Assembly: GCF_011075055.1 (NCBI RefSeq)
Contig: NC_058138.1
Span: forward strand, 19,566,928 to 19,630,927
Source: Mangifera indica
Taxonomy: Eukaryota > Streptophyta > Magnoliopsida > Sapindales > Anacardiaceae
Reading direction: 5' to 3'
Length of the DNA stretch: 64,000 bases
Part shown: piece by piece, positions 1 to 11,347 of the stretch
Layout of the letters: each line of letters begins with the position of its first letter
How positions within the stretch are numbered: position 1 is the first letter of the stretch
Translations under genes and position numbers: made by a program
The notes under the pieces: model-generated
What the model was told of the DNA's origin: nothing
Database searches by the model: none
Seen by the model: the letters and a program-made list of their open reading frames with translations, nothing else

Positions 1-1991
1 ATGGTTTAGACAACAGGAGAAATTGTTATTTTTATTTTATTAGATTGCTTGTAATTTTGAGAGCTTGTCTTTTTTTCAATCTTTTTTTGACTAAGTTATG
101 GATAAAAGTGTGAAGTTGTAATCCAATTTAATGTATCAATATTTATTTTCATCTTTTTTCACCTCTCTGGATTGTAGTATCTCTTTGGATAAACAAACTT
201 GAATGAGATAAGAGTTTGCAGCCTATCAATGCTTCCTTTGTGGTCCCTTTTACTGAATCCAACACTTCTGCAATTTTCTTTTCGAGATTCAACTGCTTAG
301 CTCTGCTAAAATAAATAAATAATTGAGCCCACAAAATTATTTCTTTCTGCAATAAATGGAGTGTTCCCTAATCATTCAAGCTTGCCATTTTGTAAAGGTT
401 AACAATATTAAATACACAAGAACAACGCCGTTTGGCAAACTCATTGTTGAAATTGATAACCCATTTACGGTTTCTCAACGATATAATTTCATTAGGAATT
501 TCTGGGCAAAATCCCTCCTTTGCAGGACCATTTTACACATAATAATAACCAGTGTTGCTGATCCTAGTCTTTAAACTAGAAATTGTTTTGAAAGGGAACA
601 TCTTCATGTTTACTTTTCATGCCTTGTCCCAATCATTTGCAGCAAGTCAGTGCCAAATGTAATTAATATATGTTTTATATTTTAGAATAATTAATTAATG
701 TAACTTCCTAAAGACTACTCTTAAATGATAGTTTCTTCTAGTTGAAGTGTCATTATTTATCTAAGGTTATTTTTTTATCTCAGCCAATGAAACAAAAATA
801 GAATATTGTCCAATGAAGATGCATTAATGATATATATACATTTAACAAGGAGTAATAATGTTTCTCAGTGTTTTGGGAAGGCCAACAAGGGTTCTTTCTT
901 GGAAAGACTAGCTGTAAAAAGCTTGCATTAAAATATGTTCAGGCAAAAATTATGAAATTTTTCTAAACTAAGTTTGGTTAGATATAGAGAAGGAAGACAG
1001 TGGCCTAAACAAGTGACCACAGCAGTAATTGATATGAATGCATAATCAGCCCTTTGTGCTTTGTCTGATGTGATCTTTTGTTTAACTTGAAACTCGGGTT
1101 AACATGAATTGCTTTGTTTGCTACAATAATCTCATCAAAAAGTTAAATGTTTCAAGATATTTTTCGTATTTATTTTGCCCTTTACCGCATATGTAGTTTA
1201 TGAATCATTCTTGCACATTAAGGATACTGGACATAATGAGAGGCGTGACTACTGCCAGAGTGACAAAAATATAAACCCTACAAGTTGGCATTTTAAATGC
1301 AGGACCCAACAATGCTAGCTTCTTCCATATATTAATGCATCTTTTCAATTATATGGTGGGCAAATTTTCTGAATATGATTGAGACCAGCAGAGACTGCCA
1401 ACCTTGAAACGACTACAGCAATTAAGAACCCCCAGTTGGCAATTGCCCAAGAAAGCACCACTTAAATGTGCCCAGAAAATGAAAAGGTTGATTGACGAGA
1501 CTTCACTTGAGAGTAAACGTTTATTTCTATATTAAATAAAAATCATAAATCTGCTGATACTGAGCTTGTAACAGCAGTCATTTATTTTCATTTTGTGGAC
1601 AAAGTTGATTAGTTTTTTGAGGTGATTTTTTTAATCTTTCCTTTGGGTTTACTCAACTTATATAACACCACAATGATAAAAGTCTAAAGACATCATCGGT
1701 CCCCATTAAAGAAGATGAGTATCCAAGGGTTGATTGTTGAATTAATGGTAAAATATATATATTCATAAAGAAATGGTAGTGGATGTTTCTGGCTGCAACT
1801 TGGGCCACAATCCTCTCACAAGTCACAACCGACACAGCGAAAATACTGCAGCTCACATGCAGTGTGGTTTTCTAGGACCTTTGCTCACATCTTTTACCAC
1901 ATGGAATTTCATCTCTTTCCATGTATTTTCATTCACAATATTGTCTCTTCTACGTTTCTCCTGTGGACCTTGTATAAACACAAAGAAGTAC

Positions 1992-2015
1992 ATATATATA
2001 TATATATATATATAT
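1992..2015. repeat. TA dinucleotide microsatellite
   Basis: An uninterrupted run of about twelve TA repeats in intergenic DNA. It is expected to be length-polymorphic. No function is inferred. Confidence 0.9.
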
Positions 2016-2279
2016 CTTCATCGAAATCTGGGAAAATTTTGCCTCGACTTGGTTTCTTTTTTTAATTAAACTTAACAGGTTAAGCCACTTCAGGAATTTT
2101 GCCTAAGAACTTTAACTAATAAAAAATGATCTACTACCTTGTAGAATTTAGGTAAGAGTTGATGGTCTTCGGGTGAGGAAAACTGAAAGAAAATTGAAGT
2201 AATACAAACCAAGAAAATGTCGTTTCCCTTGGTTAGCATTTAATGAAGCTACCATTTACATTAGCCATTTACCCTTTAG

Positions 2280-2679
2280 TAGGCCTGTCAACTGGGTCAA
2301 GTAAACCCAATGTCTGATTGTTTGAATCAAAAAATATGGTTTCAAGTTCAATAGAATTTGGCGTCGAGCAGGTTTGGACAAAAAATTTGTTTATTAAGTT
2401 ATCAGACTTGGGATTAAGTAAAGATTGTTCAAACAAGACTCGAGAGAGCCCGAAAATTCATTACAGGGTATATTTGTTAGATTTTTAAGCTTGTAATGGA
2501 TTATAGTGATGTTTTTACTGATTTTCAAAGTTACAAAATAGGTTCAAAATGGGTCAAAGCCCAACAAATTTTAATAAATTGGGCTAAACTATGGATTCCT
2601 AAAACTTTGGAACTAGTTTTGGGTAGGTTTGTATTTATACAAGTTTCAATTTTTTAAACTTTGAAACTGGCCGATCCTA
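2280..2679. mobile_element. Degenerate hAT/MITE-like repeat (tentative)
   Basis: The left edge reads TAGGCCTGTCAACTGG. The reverse complement of the right edge reads TAGGATCGGCCAGTTTC, giving a weak terminal inverted repeat. The body is rich in GGGTCAA- and CCCAACAA-type words typical of old plant hAT-derived MITEs. I see no matching 8-bp target duplication (CCCTTTAG on the left, ATTTCTTT on the right), so both the boundaries and the assignment are uncertain. Confidence 0.3.
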
Positions 2680-3506
2680 ATTTCTTTTTTTCTTTGAAGT
2701 AGGGTATATAAACTCATCCATTCCCAATTGCGTCTATTATTCTCGTCTAAGAAAGGTGTAGAATGTTTACAAAGTGCACTTGTGAAGGACCAACAACAAT
2801 TCGAGCAAAATGGTACAAAATCAAATAATTATGAGATAAATAATGAGACAAAACCTAAGAGAGGAAACAACTTGGGCAATTCACTTTTAAGTATAAGTCT
2901 ACTAGTAGAAAGTACTCAAGGCATATTACGGATTTTCCCTTAGGGGTTGGTTCGAAATGATTGTATTGAAGAATTGATCTAAAACGAAGCACTTCATTTG
3001 TTGGCATTTTAGAAAGAGTAGAATATGATAGTAATTGTTCTCCTCAAATCACCTCAGTACAATAAATCAATAAGATGTAATTACGTTATAAAAAAAAATG
3101 CAACATGATAAAAAAGTTCACTCTACTACAAAAGATCGTCAAATCTATCATGAGTGTAATCGGCAACCTATTATCATTCTCTTTCCTACACAAAAAAGGT
3201 GGATAAAAAAAATGTAACTTACTTCTCTCTTCAACTAACAACAAAATGTATAGTCATTAGCCTTTCTATCAAAATGCCACCTTAGTTGAAGGTCTTTTTT
3301 TTTTTTTAATTTAGGAATTAAAACAACTGTTATATATTTTTATAGTTAATTATCCATTAACGATTTTTGGCAGGAAAATGTGATTTATATTATAAAAGGG
3401 TGAAAAGTGTTTTTGGATATGTTGTGATTGATCTAGAGAAGAATTATAAGAATTAGGGAAGGCATTAAAAAGGGTTCGTTGAGAGGTCTTTTCATATATC
3501 AATCTT

Positions 3507-3851
3507 GTGCAAAGCCTCTGGAAGTATCTTCGTCTTGTATTACTTCTTTACTTAGACGCGTCAAATCCAAAACTGGATACATCGACTTCACTTTCTCTCA
3601 CTGCCCATAATTTTTGGAGGCAAAGGTCCCATACTTGTGCAAGTGATCTGCAACAGGGGGACACCTCTATGCCTTGTAATATTCTGCAGCATCTTTCAAT
3701 TATTCTTGCTCCTTTGCAAAACCCCACAGGCCAAAGCCTCATAATTGTGGCCAATTTTTTCCATGTGAAGCCGAAAACTCGCTCTCAACCAATTGTCATG
3801 AGATGCGTTTTTTCGTCAGGAGTTTTGGTTGGCATTTGCATAGAAGAATAA
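3507..3851 (+). other. Unrecognised open frame, 114 codons, doubtful
   Basis: An ATG-initiated open frame of 114 residues in a stretch slightly richer in GC than its surroundings. The translation shows no domain I recognise, no clear signal peptide and no repeats. The antisense strand is also partly open (about 3548-3754), so coding direction cannot be told. No convincing promoter or splice pattern was found. It could be a chance frame, a decayed gene fragment or part of a non-coding transcript. Confidence 0.12.
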
Positions 3852-4639
3852 TTTAATTAGCCATGTACATAAAATTCATTGATGTGATGGGTATGCCAAT
3901 CTCTACTGCTGCAATTTGTCACGTTTCAGAGTTATTAGCGTTAGTGGATCTAGGCCCGGGATCAGTATTTCTTTCATTAGGCTTCATTAGCCAGTGGGTC
4001 CTGGCCTTGTTAGATTATCCTGTAATTTTGGCCGAAAGATTTCTTCCCACCCCCAGTTTAGTCGAATCTCAAACTTTTATCTATAAAATTTTTAAAAACT
4101 CAAAAATATATTTATAAACAATTAAAATTAATAAAATTTATAATTTTAAATATAAAATTATCATTTAACTAATAATATTTAAAAAAAAATTTATTTTATT
4201 TCTTTTTTTTTAATTTGTAAAACTAACTATTTTTTTATAAATTTAAGTTTTAAAAAATTACATTTATCCTATAGATTTATTTCCTCCAAACAATAGAATA
4301 TGTGACTCAATAATATAATAACAAATCCATTAAAAACATGTTTCATTAAATAAGCAAACACGAATAGGGTGTTGATGCTTGCACATATAAATTGGTGATA
4401 AGAAAGGTTTTTGGGCTTTTAATTATAAGATAAGGATGAGACACTTTGGGCTAAGAAACCTAAATATAACTTGATAAAGTTGAGGAAGCCCAGGAATTTT
4501 GGTCATGTATAAATCAAAATGTGAAATATTGACTGTCTCATCCATAAGTATCTCAAAATGCAATTAATTTGAATTTGTGGAATAGTATTTGGTAATCCCA
4601 AATTAGAGTTTACTCGTTTTGATATCAAGATTCAGTAGA

Positions 4640-4770
4640 CTTTCAGGATTAGTAAAACTGATAGAGTATTAAAATTTTCGAGATAAAAGTCTAGATTCGA
4701 GTCTTTATCACATTTATAAAATTTTAACTTATCTAATGTAATAGTTATAGGTATAAATGAGATCTTAGTT
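4640..4770. repeat. Dispersed AT-rich repeat, copy 1 (inverted copy near 37.8 kb)
   Basis: The reverse complement of this stretch aligns by eye with 37,800-37,910. Shared landmarks are a TTCGAATCTA-type word, then AGTCTTTAT or its equivalent, and a terminal TATCAGTTTTA(C/T)TAAT. The TTCGAATC core resembles a tRNA-type B box, so a SINE origin is possible, but I cannot identify an A box with confidence. Confidence 0.4.
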
Positions 4771-5091
4771 ATTAAAAAAAAAAAAGAAAAAACAAATCAG
4801 CTCTGATGTTCAATTGATCTGGCCCAGTGGTGTAACTAAACCATTGTACATCAGGATAATCAATCATAGAAATTCATTTATGCTTAATTATCTGCACTCA
4901 CCATAAGCTACAATTTATAGATTCATTCTGAAGGCCCAAACAGCATTCAAGTTTTTAAATGGTTCTTTATGCTTTAAAAATACAAACGAGCTGATTGCTT
5001 TTTGCACTGGTCAAAGATATTGTCGAAGGCCGTAAGTTTAAGTTTATAAACAGTAGATAATTATAGATTAGTCGATCCGAAAAATAAAGCA

Positions 5092-5163
5092 GCGTCAGTA
5101 GTCCAACGGTTAGGATAATTGCCTTCCAAGCAATAGATCCGGGTTCGACTCCCGGCTGACGCA
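5092..5163 (+). tRNA. tRNA-Gly (anticodon UCC)
   Basis: A complete 72-nt cloverleaf. The 7-bp acceptor stem pairs GCGTCAG with CTGACGC, followed by discriminator A. The anticodon loop reads CTTCCAA, giving anticodon UCC (decodes GGA). The T arm has the canonical GGTTCGA core (B box) and the D arm has TAGTCCAACGG (A box). A six-T tract (5166-5171) just downstream is a Pol III terminator. There is no intron and no encoded CCA, as expected for a nuclear tRNA. It lies 73 bp from a divergent tRNA-Leu. Confidence 0.96.
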
Positions 5164-5236
5164 GTGTTTTTTCCCCTTTTTGTAAAGCAGAACAAAATAT
5201 TTTAATCCATTAATGGCATTGAAAAAGCAAAACCAG

Positions 5237-5319
5237 TGGTGGCTGTGGGGTTCGAACCCACGCGTACTTATGTACAGAAGATCTTAAGTCTTCCCCCTTA
5301 ACCACTCGGGCAAACCACC
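5237..5319 (-). tRNA. tRNA-Leu (anticodon UAA)
   Basis: An 83-nt class II tRNA with a long variable arm. The acceptor stem pairs GGTGGTT with AGCCACC, including one T-G wobble, with discriminator A. The anticodon stem is GAAGA/TCTTC and the loop CTTAAGA gives anticodon UAA. The D arm has CGAGTGGTTAAGG and the T arm has GGGTTCGAACCCC. It is intronless, so it is not a copy of the intron-bearing plastid tRNA-Leu(UAA). Downstream on the - strand, T runs (TTTTGCTTTTT) provide Pol III termination. It ends about 240 bp before the U2AF35 start codon. Confidence 0.96.
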
Positions 5320-5559
5320 CGTGCAGGGGATGTTGGCTTAGTGTTATCTAATTACTCAACAAAAGACCCCATCAATTAAATATTCTATGCCATTGGTTGC
5401 CCTGGAGTGCCTGTATTTATAAAAAAGTTTCTAATCTTTTCATCGAAACATCTAGAAGACACTTTGAGGAATTAAAAAAATAAATCGAACCTCTCCGATT
5501 GAGCCATACCATAACATATCCAACAGATTTTGACGCCGTTCCTTCATCTGAAATTTGCG

Positions 5560-8297
5560 ATGGCTGAACACTTGGCTTCGATTTTTGGCACTGAGAAAGA
5601 CAGGGTAAACTGTCCCTTTTATTTCAAGATCGGAGCATGCAGACACGGCGACCGGTGCTCGCGCCTCCACACCAAGCCTAGCATTAGCCCCACTCTCTTG
5701 CTTTCAAACATGTATCAACGCCCCGACATGATCACTCCCGGCGTCGACGCCAATGGCAATCCCATTGACCCCCGCAAGATTCAACAGCATTTCGAGGTGA
5801 TTTTACTTTTATAAACGTCTTTAAATTATTTGTGTCAAAGCTATGGACTTGAATCCTCGGAGGTGGTTATTAAATTAGATATTTGTTAATAATTTATTCT
5901 TTGGTGCAATTTTATGGGGGTAATTTCTTATTAACAACTCGGAAATAGGTTTTCAGAAGCTAGTTACAATCCAAAATCTTTATTGTACAATAATATCTAA
6001 TAAGTACTTTTAAATATAAAGTTCGTGGTAGTATTGAATGAAGAAAAATAAAAAGTAAAAGGAAGTAACTGTTTTTTTTCCTGAAACTCACGTCTGAAGA
6101 AGTCATGGGCGATGCGTTTTCTAGGATTCTTTGTTATTGTTGTTCTGAGAAAAGGTTGATTGTATCCCTGTTCAAGCCCAAAGCTTTTGGTTCAAGGCAG
6201 GACAGGATTCAATCCGAGCTACGATTTAATGAGTCAAGTTTGAGCCAACGATTGGACTTGTTTTTATAAAACGAACCTAGTTCAAGTCAATCTAAACATT
6301 CCTATTTGAGCCAGCTTGGATCAAATCAAAAGTAAAATTATTTTTGATCCAACCTCGAAACTCAAATTGCTGATCAAGTTGATCTCAAAATGGCTCCTTT
6401 GGATCCGAGCAGATTTTGAATTGGGATTTATTCAAGCTCAGTCCGGATTGAATCCAGCCCTAGTTCAAGTTACGATTTTCAATTTTTCAGAAGTTTATAT
6501 GTCATTAACAAGTTGTTAGGTTAATCTTTTGGCATTTCCTATTTTCTGACATACCTTTCAATAATGTTTTCAAATTCGTGAGACAGATGTGACGATTCAT
6601 GATATGAAAACCCAATTTTTTAATTAATAAGTGATAATATAGACATTTTGATTGAGAATTCAGAAACAGGATTTTATAAAGTAGATACAATCTGAAACAG
6701 AAAGCTTGGGCTGATATTAATATCTGATCATTTTTTTAATGTAAAGTATAAAATTAAACTAGATCTAATATTGTGAGTTCTTAGCTACTTTTTGTGCCAG
6801 TGAGAACTGACCTTTTTTGTATGTGCTTCGACCTTTGATTGTTTTATCCTGATGTCATTCCTGGAATCATTGCAACCAAGCATGTTTTACGGTATTTTTG
6901 TAACTGCAGTTTTCAAACACAATTTATTTGTTGATCCATGCCGTGAACCAAACCCCTTTTTTTTCCTTAGTCTGTTGTCTGACCAGTATGAATATATTGA
7001 ATTATAAATTTTTAATAGGTAGCCACAGTCATCCAAGATTTTTGCTATTTGTTTGACTTGTAATATTATCCGGGTTAGTGTGTGGTGTGGTGATTTCTGT
7101 ACGTACTTTACATGATGTCTTCTGTTGCTTGCTGCAATTGCTTTAGCATGTAAATGTTTCAAATGAAATCACAGGATTTTTATGAAGACCTCTTTGAGGA
7201 GATGAGCAAATATGGTGACATTGAGTGCTTGAATGTCTGTGACAACCTAGCTGACCACATGGTTAGTTTTTCATGAACTATTTGTTCGTCTTTCTGGGAA
7301 ATTTATGTATATGTTCTTCTTTGATTTGGAAGTTTATTTAAATCTCTATGCAGGTTGGTAATGTATATGTTCAATTTAGGGAGGAAGAATATGCTGCAAG
7401 AGCACTAAAAAATCTTACTGGGAGGTTTTATGCTGGTTAGAGTTCTTACTGCTTTTCTGATTTTCAAAATGTGTGAGAGTGATCTGACTGACTTCTTCTC
7501 CTCTTTTATTTAATTATCAATTCAACTTCTAATGTTGTAATTCTTCAGTGTTGATGAATTGTTGTGACCGTTGGACTTTTTTTCTTATCTATCTTGATCT
7601 TACCTCGATTTGAACATCAATAATGACAGGACGTCCCATTATTGTCGATTTTTCTCCTGTGACGGACTTTCGTGAGGCTACCTGTAGGCAATATGAGGAG
7701 AACACATGCAACCGTGGTGGGTACTGCAATTTCATGCACCTGAAACGGATTGGCAGGTAATTACAAATCTTTCGTCGTGTTCTTTTTCGTTTAGTAGGCA
7801 GAATCAAATGGTATCATTTGAATATTTTTCCTTCACTGCATTTTATTGTTGATAGAGAGTTGAGGCGTGAACTATTTGGAAGATATAGACGAAGGCGTAG
7901 CCGCAGCAGAAGCAGAAGCCCCTATAGGCATCGCAGCCATGAAGAGCATTCTCATGGTGGGCATGGTTCTAGCAGAAGGTATGATGACAGGGAACGCTAT
8001 CATGAAAGTAGGAGCAGGAGGCATAGGAGCACAAGCCCTAGCCATAGGAGAGGGAGAAGCAGAAGTCCAGGTGGAAGACAGATTCATAGTCCTGTCAGGG
8101 AAGGTAGTGAGGAGAGACGAGCCAAAATTGAGCAGTGGAACAGGGAAAGAGAAATGCAAGAAAATGCTAGTAAAGAATATACTGATGGCAACAACAGAGA
8201 AGCTGAAATTATCAATGATGGTTATAAGCAAAATGGTAACCAACACTGTGGATATGAGCAGCAGCCACCTCCAAATCAAGGAGACTATGTATACTGA
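5560..8297 (+). CDS. U2AF35: U2 snRNP auxiliary factor small subunit (U2AF35)
   Basis: The nuclear splicing factor that recognises the 3' splice-site AG together with the large subunit U2AF65. Five coding exons join in frame: 5560-5796, 7175-7261, 7354-7435, 7630-7756 and 7856-8297. All introns are GT-AG, and the product is 324 residues. Domains in order: CCCH zinc finger 1 (C18, C27, C33, H37); an atypical RRM/UHM (about 44-145) with the family words [14 protein letters not shown] and [13 protein letters not shown] zinc finger 2 (C154, C162, C168, H172); an RS domain (about 189-255). A conserved [16 protein letters not shown] segment precedes a Gln/Pro/Asn-rich tail ending GDYVY. The start was chosen because [18 protein letters not shown] is the invariant family N-terminus; an ATG at 5530 in the same frame is probably 5' UTR. 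Intron 1 (1378 bp) carries a MITE. Paralogue A or B cannot be assigned. Confidence 0.96.
6198..6462. mobile_element. hAT-like MITE in U2AF35 intron 1
   Basis: A 265-bp element. The left end reads CAGGACAGGATTCAATCCG. The reverse complement of the right end reads TAGGGCTGGATTCAATCCG, so the terminal inverted repeats are about 19 bp. The flanks are GTTCAAGG (6190-6197) and GTTCAAGT (6463-6470), an 8-bp target duplication with one mismatch, as expected for hAT elements. It has no coding capacity. It sits well inside the intron, away from the splice sites. Confidence 0.72.
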
Positions 8298-10116
8298 TCT
8301 ACTTAATAGTATGTGGTTCATTTCCTTGCCCATTTCTGTTTATATTGTGATTTCGAGCTTCTCTCTAGATGAAGTTACATTTCAGTGTAGAGAATTTATT
8401 TGTTTAATACAGCTCACAGCCATTTTCCAATGTGCAGGTGTTGTACAGGTCAATCCTGAAATGTTTTCAACTGTTTTTTTTTTTTTTACCCTTTAGCTGT
8501 TTTTTGCCTTTGCTAACTACTTTGAAGCTGCTTGAATGTGTGCATCAATGCATGTGTTGGCTTTTCAGAGGCATTTAGTTCCCACTGTTACCTATCGGTT
8601 GAATTGTAGCCTAGTACCAGTTTTTTCCCTTACCAAATTTTCTCCTGTCAAACTGGTTTTTTCCGTCTCAAGTTTTTGTTTCAAGCTTGTTTCTCTTACC
8701 TTCTGAAATTATTTTGAACGCATTTTAAGCTTTAGAAATTTTCTTTTCAAAAAAGACTAGATTCTAGTGATTTCACTGATGTTAAAGTGTTGTCTGGAAC
8801 AGTGTTTTAGTTTATGCATGTCTAGTTCTTTTTTCCTTTTTGAAAATTTTCATTCTGGAGTCCATATGAATTGGGCATTTTATTGATGATCTTAGAATTT
8901 ATGGCCACTCTTTACCATGGTAAAGTCTTGGTTGTGATATCTTTGATGCAAGTATGTGTGTGCAATAAAGATATTCTCATTTTCTGTTCTCTAGTGTGTG
9001 GATGCATGTGTCTATGAATTTTGCAGTTGTAGATTCTGTGACCACCGCACATCCAGGCCTGCAAAAGATAAAATTCTCATGGTTCTCAATTGGGTTTTTC
9101 TTTAAACTGCCTTAGTTGTTTAAATTGTAAATGTATATTAGTATTGTTCTTACCCATGTTATGAGTTTTGCAGGTTCAGGTATCCTGCTTCTAAGGAACA
9201 GGGTGTTATTTTGTTTGCAGCTCACAATGAAAATGAAATTTGTGTACAGGTTTTTGGTGCAGTATGAGATGTTTCAGGATGGGTTTACAAGGTCTCTATC
9301 AAATTACTGTTAGAAATAAACGAGGAAGCCCCAGCATTGTCAAAATTGCTGCTGTGTTTAGGTCGACCGGTATTTTGGTAATATGAAGCAGCAATCTTCG
9401 GCATTGTTAGATATTCATTCTTGGATTTTGGAAAAGATATTATTAAATGGTGTTGAGCTGACGATTTGTTTAGTTTATTTTGCAAATGATCAGATTGTGC
9501 AACATGATATAATTGAGTTGTTGGTTCTCTTCTTAGATGGTCTAGATCCGAAGTCCATACAAGTCTGCGCTTGGTGCTTCTTTTGTCATGGTAACTGACT
9601 TCTATGAACGGAAACTTGAAAAACAAAATTTGGACCTCATTTAACGAATTGAATTGTGGTCAGACCATGAAATTAAGTACTACATTCGGCCCTGAAACTT
9701 CGAGGCTATTACTATTTCATGGCCTACTGCTATAATTAATAGGATTTGACATAAAATGACTCCTTTATACTTCCATATAAATGTTTTCGTTATGTAAGGT
9801 AAATGACTGATAGGTTAAAACCATAGAAATTTCGATAAAATTTTCAAACGTAGACGAAGTCCCCTATCAAAATCCCTTTGATAAAATCGCACTGCTATAA
9901 TTACTTTATTTGCTAGAAGGCTGATGTTGTGGGCCTAGAGTATTCAAATAAAATATGAAGAAATCTTAAAAAATTTGCACTAACGTTCTCAAAATCTTAT
10001 ATCTTTGTTTTTTTTTTGGTTTTGAATATAAAAATAAATACACCAGTTAGAAGTATTTTTTGAAAGCGAACTCAAACCTGCCAACAATTCATTTTTTAAA
10101 TCATGAAACTCGAAGC
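8298..10116. other. U2AF35 3' flank and spacer
   Basis: The first several hundred bases are T-rich and probably include the U2AF35 3' UTR, possibly with a spliced 3' UTR intron (an AG acceptor near 8437 is a candidate). Short frames at 9131-9626 on both strands look like chance. From about 9650 the sequence is AT-rich spacer leading to the hAT-like element. Confidence 0.5.
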
Positions 10117-10295
10117 TAAACGCGTCAATTAGGCCGGGTCAAATGGAGGCCTGGCCCGAAGCACGAATAAAGATCCGAGCACGATAAACCCGGGCTTGGC
10201 ACTGTAAAGTGTCAGGCCGAGCCCAGGGTTTTAATATTAAGCCCATGGACTGACCCAGTCCGATACTGTTTATATAAATATAAATAAATAAATAA

Positions 10296-10365
<70 letters not shown>

Positions 10366-11078
10366 CTGAGCAGCAACTTCTGCTATATATATTTCATTTA
10401 TATATATATATATATTTTTCCTGGGCAGCAGCTTCTGGCAGAAGCAGATTTATGCTTCTGCCAGATAGAAGCCTCTACATAATTTTTTTTAAAAAAAAAA
10501 TTTAAATAAATTTATTTTATTTCCTTTTATTTATAAATCTTTTAATCACTCAATTTCAATTATTTCATTATTTTTTCAATTTCATTAACTCTCTTTCAAA
10601 AAATATCTAAATTCGTAAATAATAATTATTTATTTTTAAAGAATTCAGAGATTTAAGTACAAAAAATGAATAGATAAATATTATATAATAGATATATTTT
10701 ATTTATATTTTATAATTTATACCACATATAAAGTAATTTATTTGTACTATGTTATCAATTTATAATATTTTTCATTATATAACTACGGTATTCCTCTGTC
10801 ACAAGTGAGAGGTTATAAATAAAATATTCAGGATATTATTGTCGGTTTTAATAATTGAAAAAAAATTAATTAAATGGGCCGGGCCAACACGATTAAAACC
10901 CAACCCGGCCCAATTAAAGCCCATTATTATATAGGCCGGGCCTTGGGCCTTTATATTTTAATAAGCCGGCCCGGCCCGAAGATCTATTACTGTTTGGGCC
11001 TTAGGCCCGGCACAGCCCATTAACCCGATGGGCCGAGTTGGAGCCAGCCCGGCCCGGCCTGGCCCATCGACATCCCTA
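10117..11078. mobile_element. Non-autonomous hAT-like element with perfect 8-bp TSD
   Basis: The element is flanked by a perfect direct repeat CTCGAAGC (10109-10116 and 11079-11086), the 8-bp target duplication typical of hAT transposons. The right end, reverse complemented, begins TAGGGATGTCGATGGGCC. The left end begins TAAACGCGTCAATTAGGCC and is a diverged inverted copy. Both termini are dense in GGCCGGGCC and GGCCCGG words, while the interior is very AT-rich with a long TA microsatellite (about 10293-10362). No transposase frame is present, so mobilisation would have depended on an autonomous relative elsewhere. Confidence 0.8.
10293..10362. repeat. TA/TAAA microsatellite inside the hAT-like element
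   Basis: Two long TA runs interrupted by a short AAATAAA spacer. It is the low-complexity core of the element at 10117-11078 and is likely to be length-variable. Confidence 0.85.
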
Positions 11079-11347
11079 CTCGAAGCAGTACCAGATGTGT
11101 TTTTAAATCTCAACATTATAAATCCCAAGCGTATCAATAATAACATTTAACTTAATGGTTTCAGAAATTTTAAATAAATAAAAATACTCCAAAAATAAAA
11201 CACATTACTAGCCATCACAATAGTACCAGTACGATAAGCTTTCTCCTTCACTTTTAAAACACAGCTCTCCAAGTAGGGGGTATTCGACACAAAAATGAAC
11301 ATGCCAAGGCCATCAGCAATGCTTGTTATGATTCGCTGCTTCTCCAT

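Larger units (their letters stand above)
1..5091. other. AT-rich intergenic spacer, no supported gene
   Basis: No reading frame here looks like a conserved protein, and stops are dense in all frames. It holds a TA microsatellite (1992-2015), a possible degenerate MITE (about 2280-2679), a low-confidence frame at 3507-3851, and a very AT-rich block at about 4080-4260. A dispersed repeat at about 4640-4760 reappears in inverted orientation near 37.8 kb. The first few hundred bases could be the 3' flank of a gene outside the window, but nothing proves this. Confidence 0.6.

Noticed and set aside
5237..5319. tRNA-Leu(UAA) as a plastid DNA insertion
   Set aside because: The plastid tRNA-Leu(UAA) gene has a group I intron. 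This copy has none and is flanked by nuclear-type sequence.
7867..8496. A 209-codon frame and an antisense 153-codon frame over the last U2AF35 exon
   Set aside because: Both are by-products of the repetitive arginine/serine-coding sequence. The correct frame continues the U2AF35 protein across a GT-AG junction.
9285..9626. A 113-codon - strand frame downstream of U2AF35
   Set aside because: No homology is recognised. It probably lies in the 3' transcribed region or flank of U2AF35 on the opposite strand.
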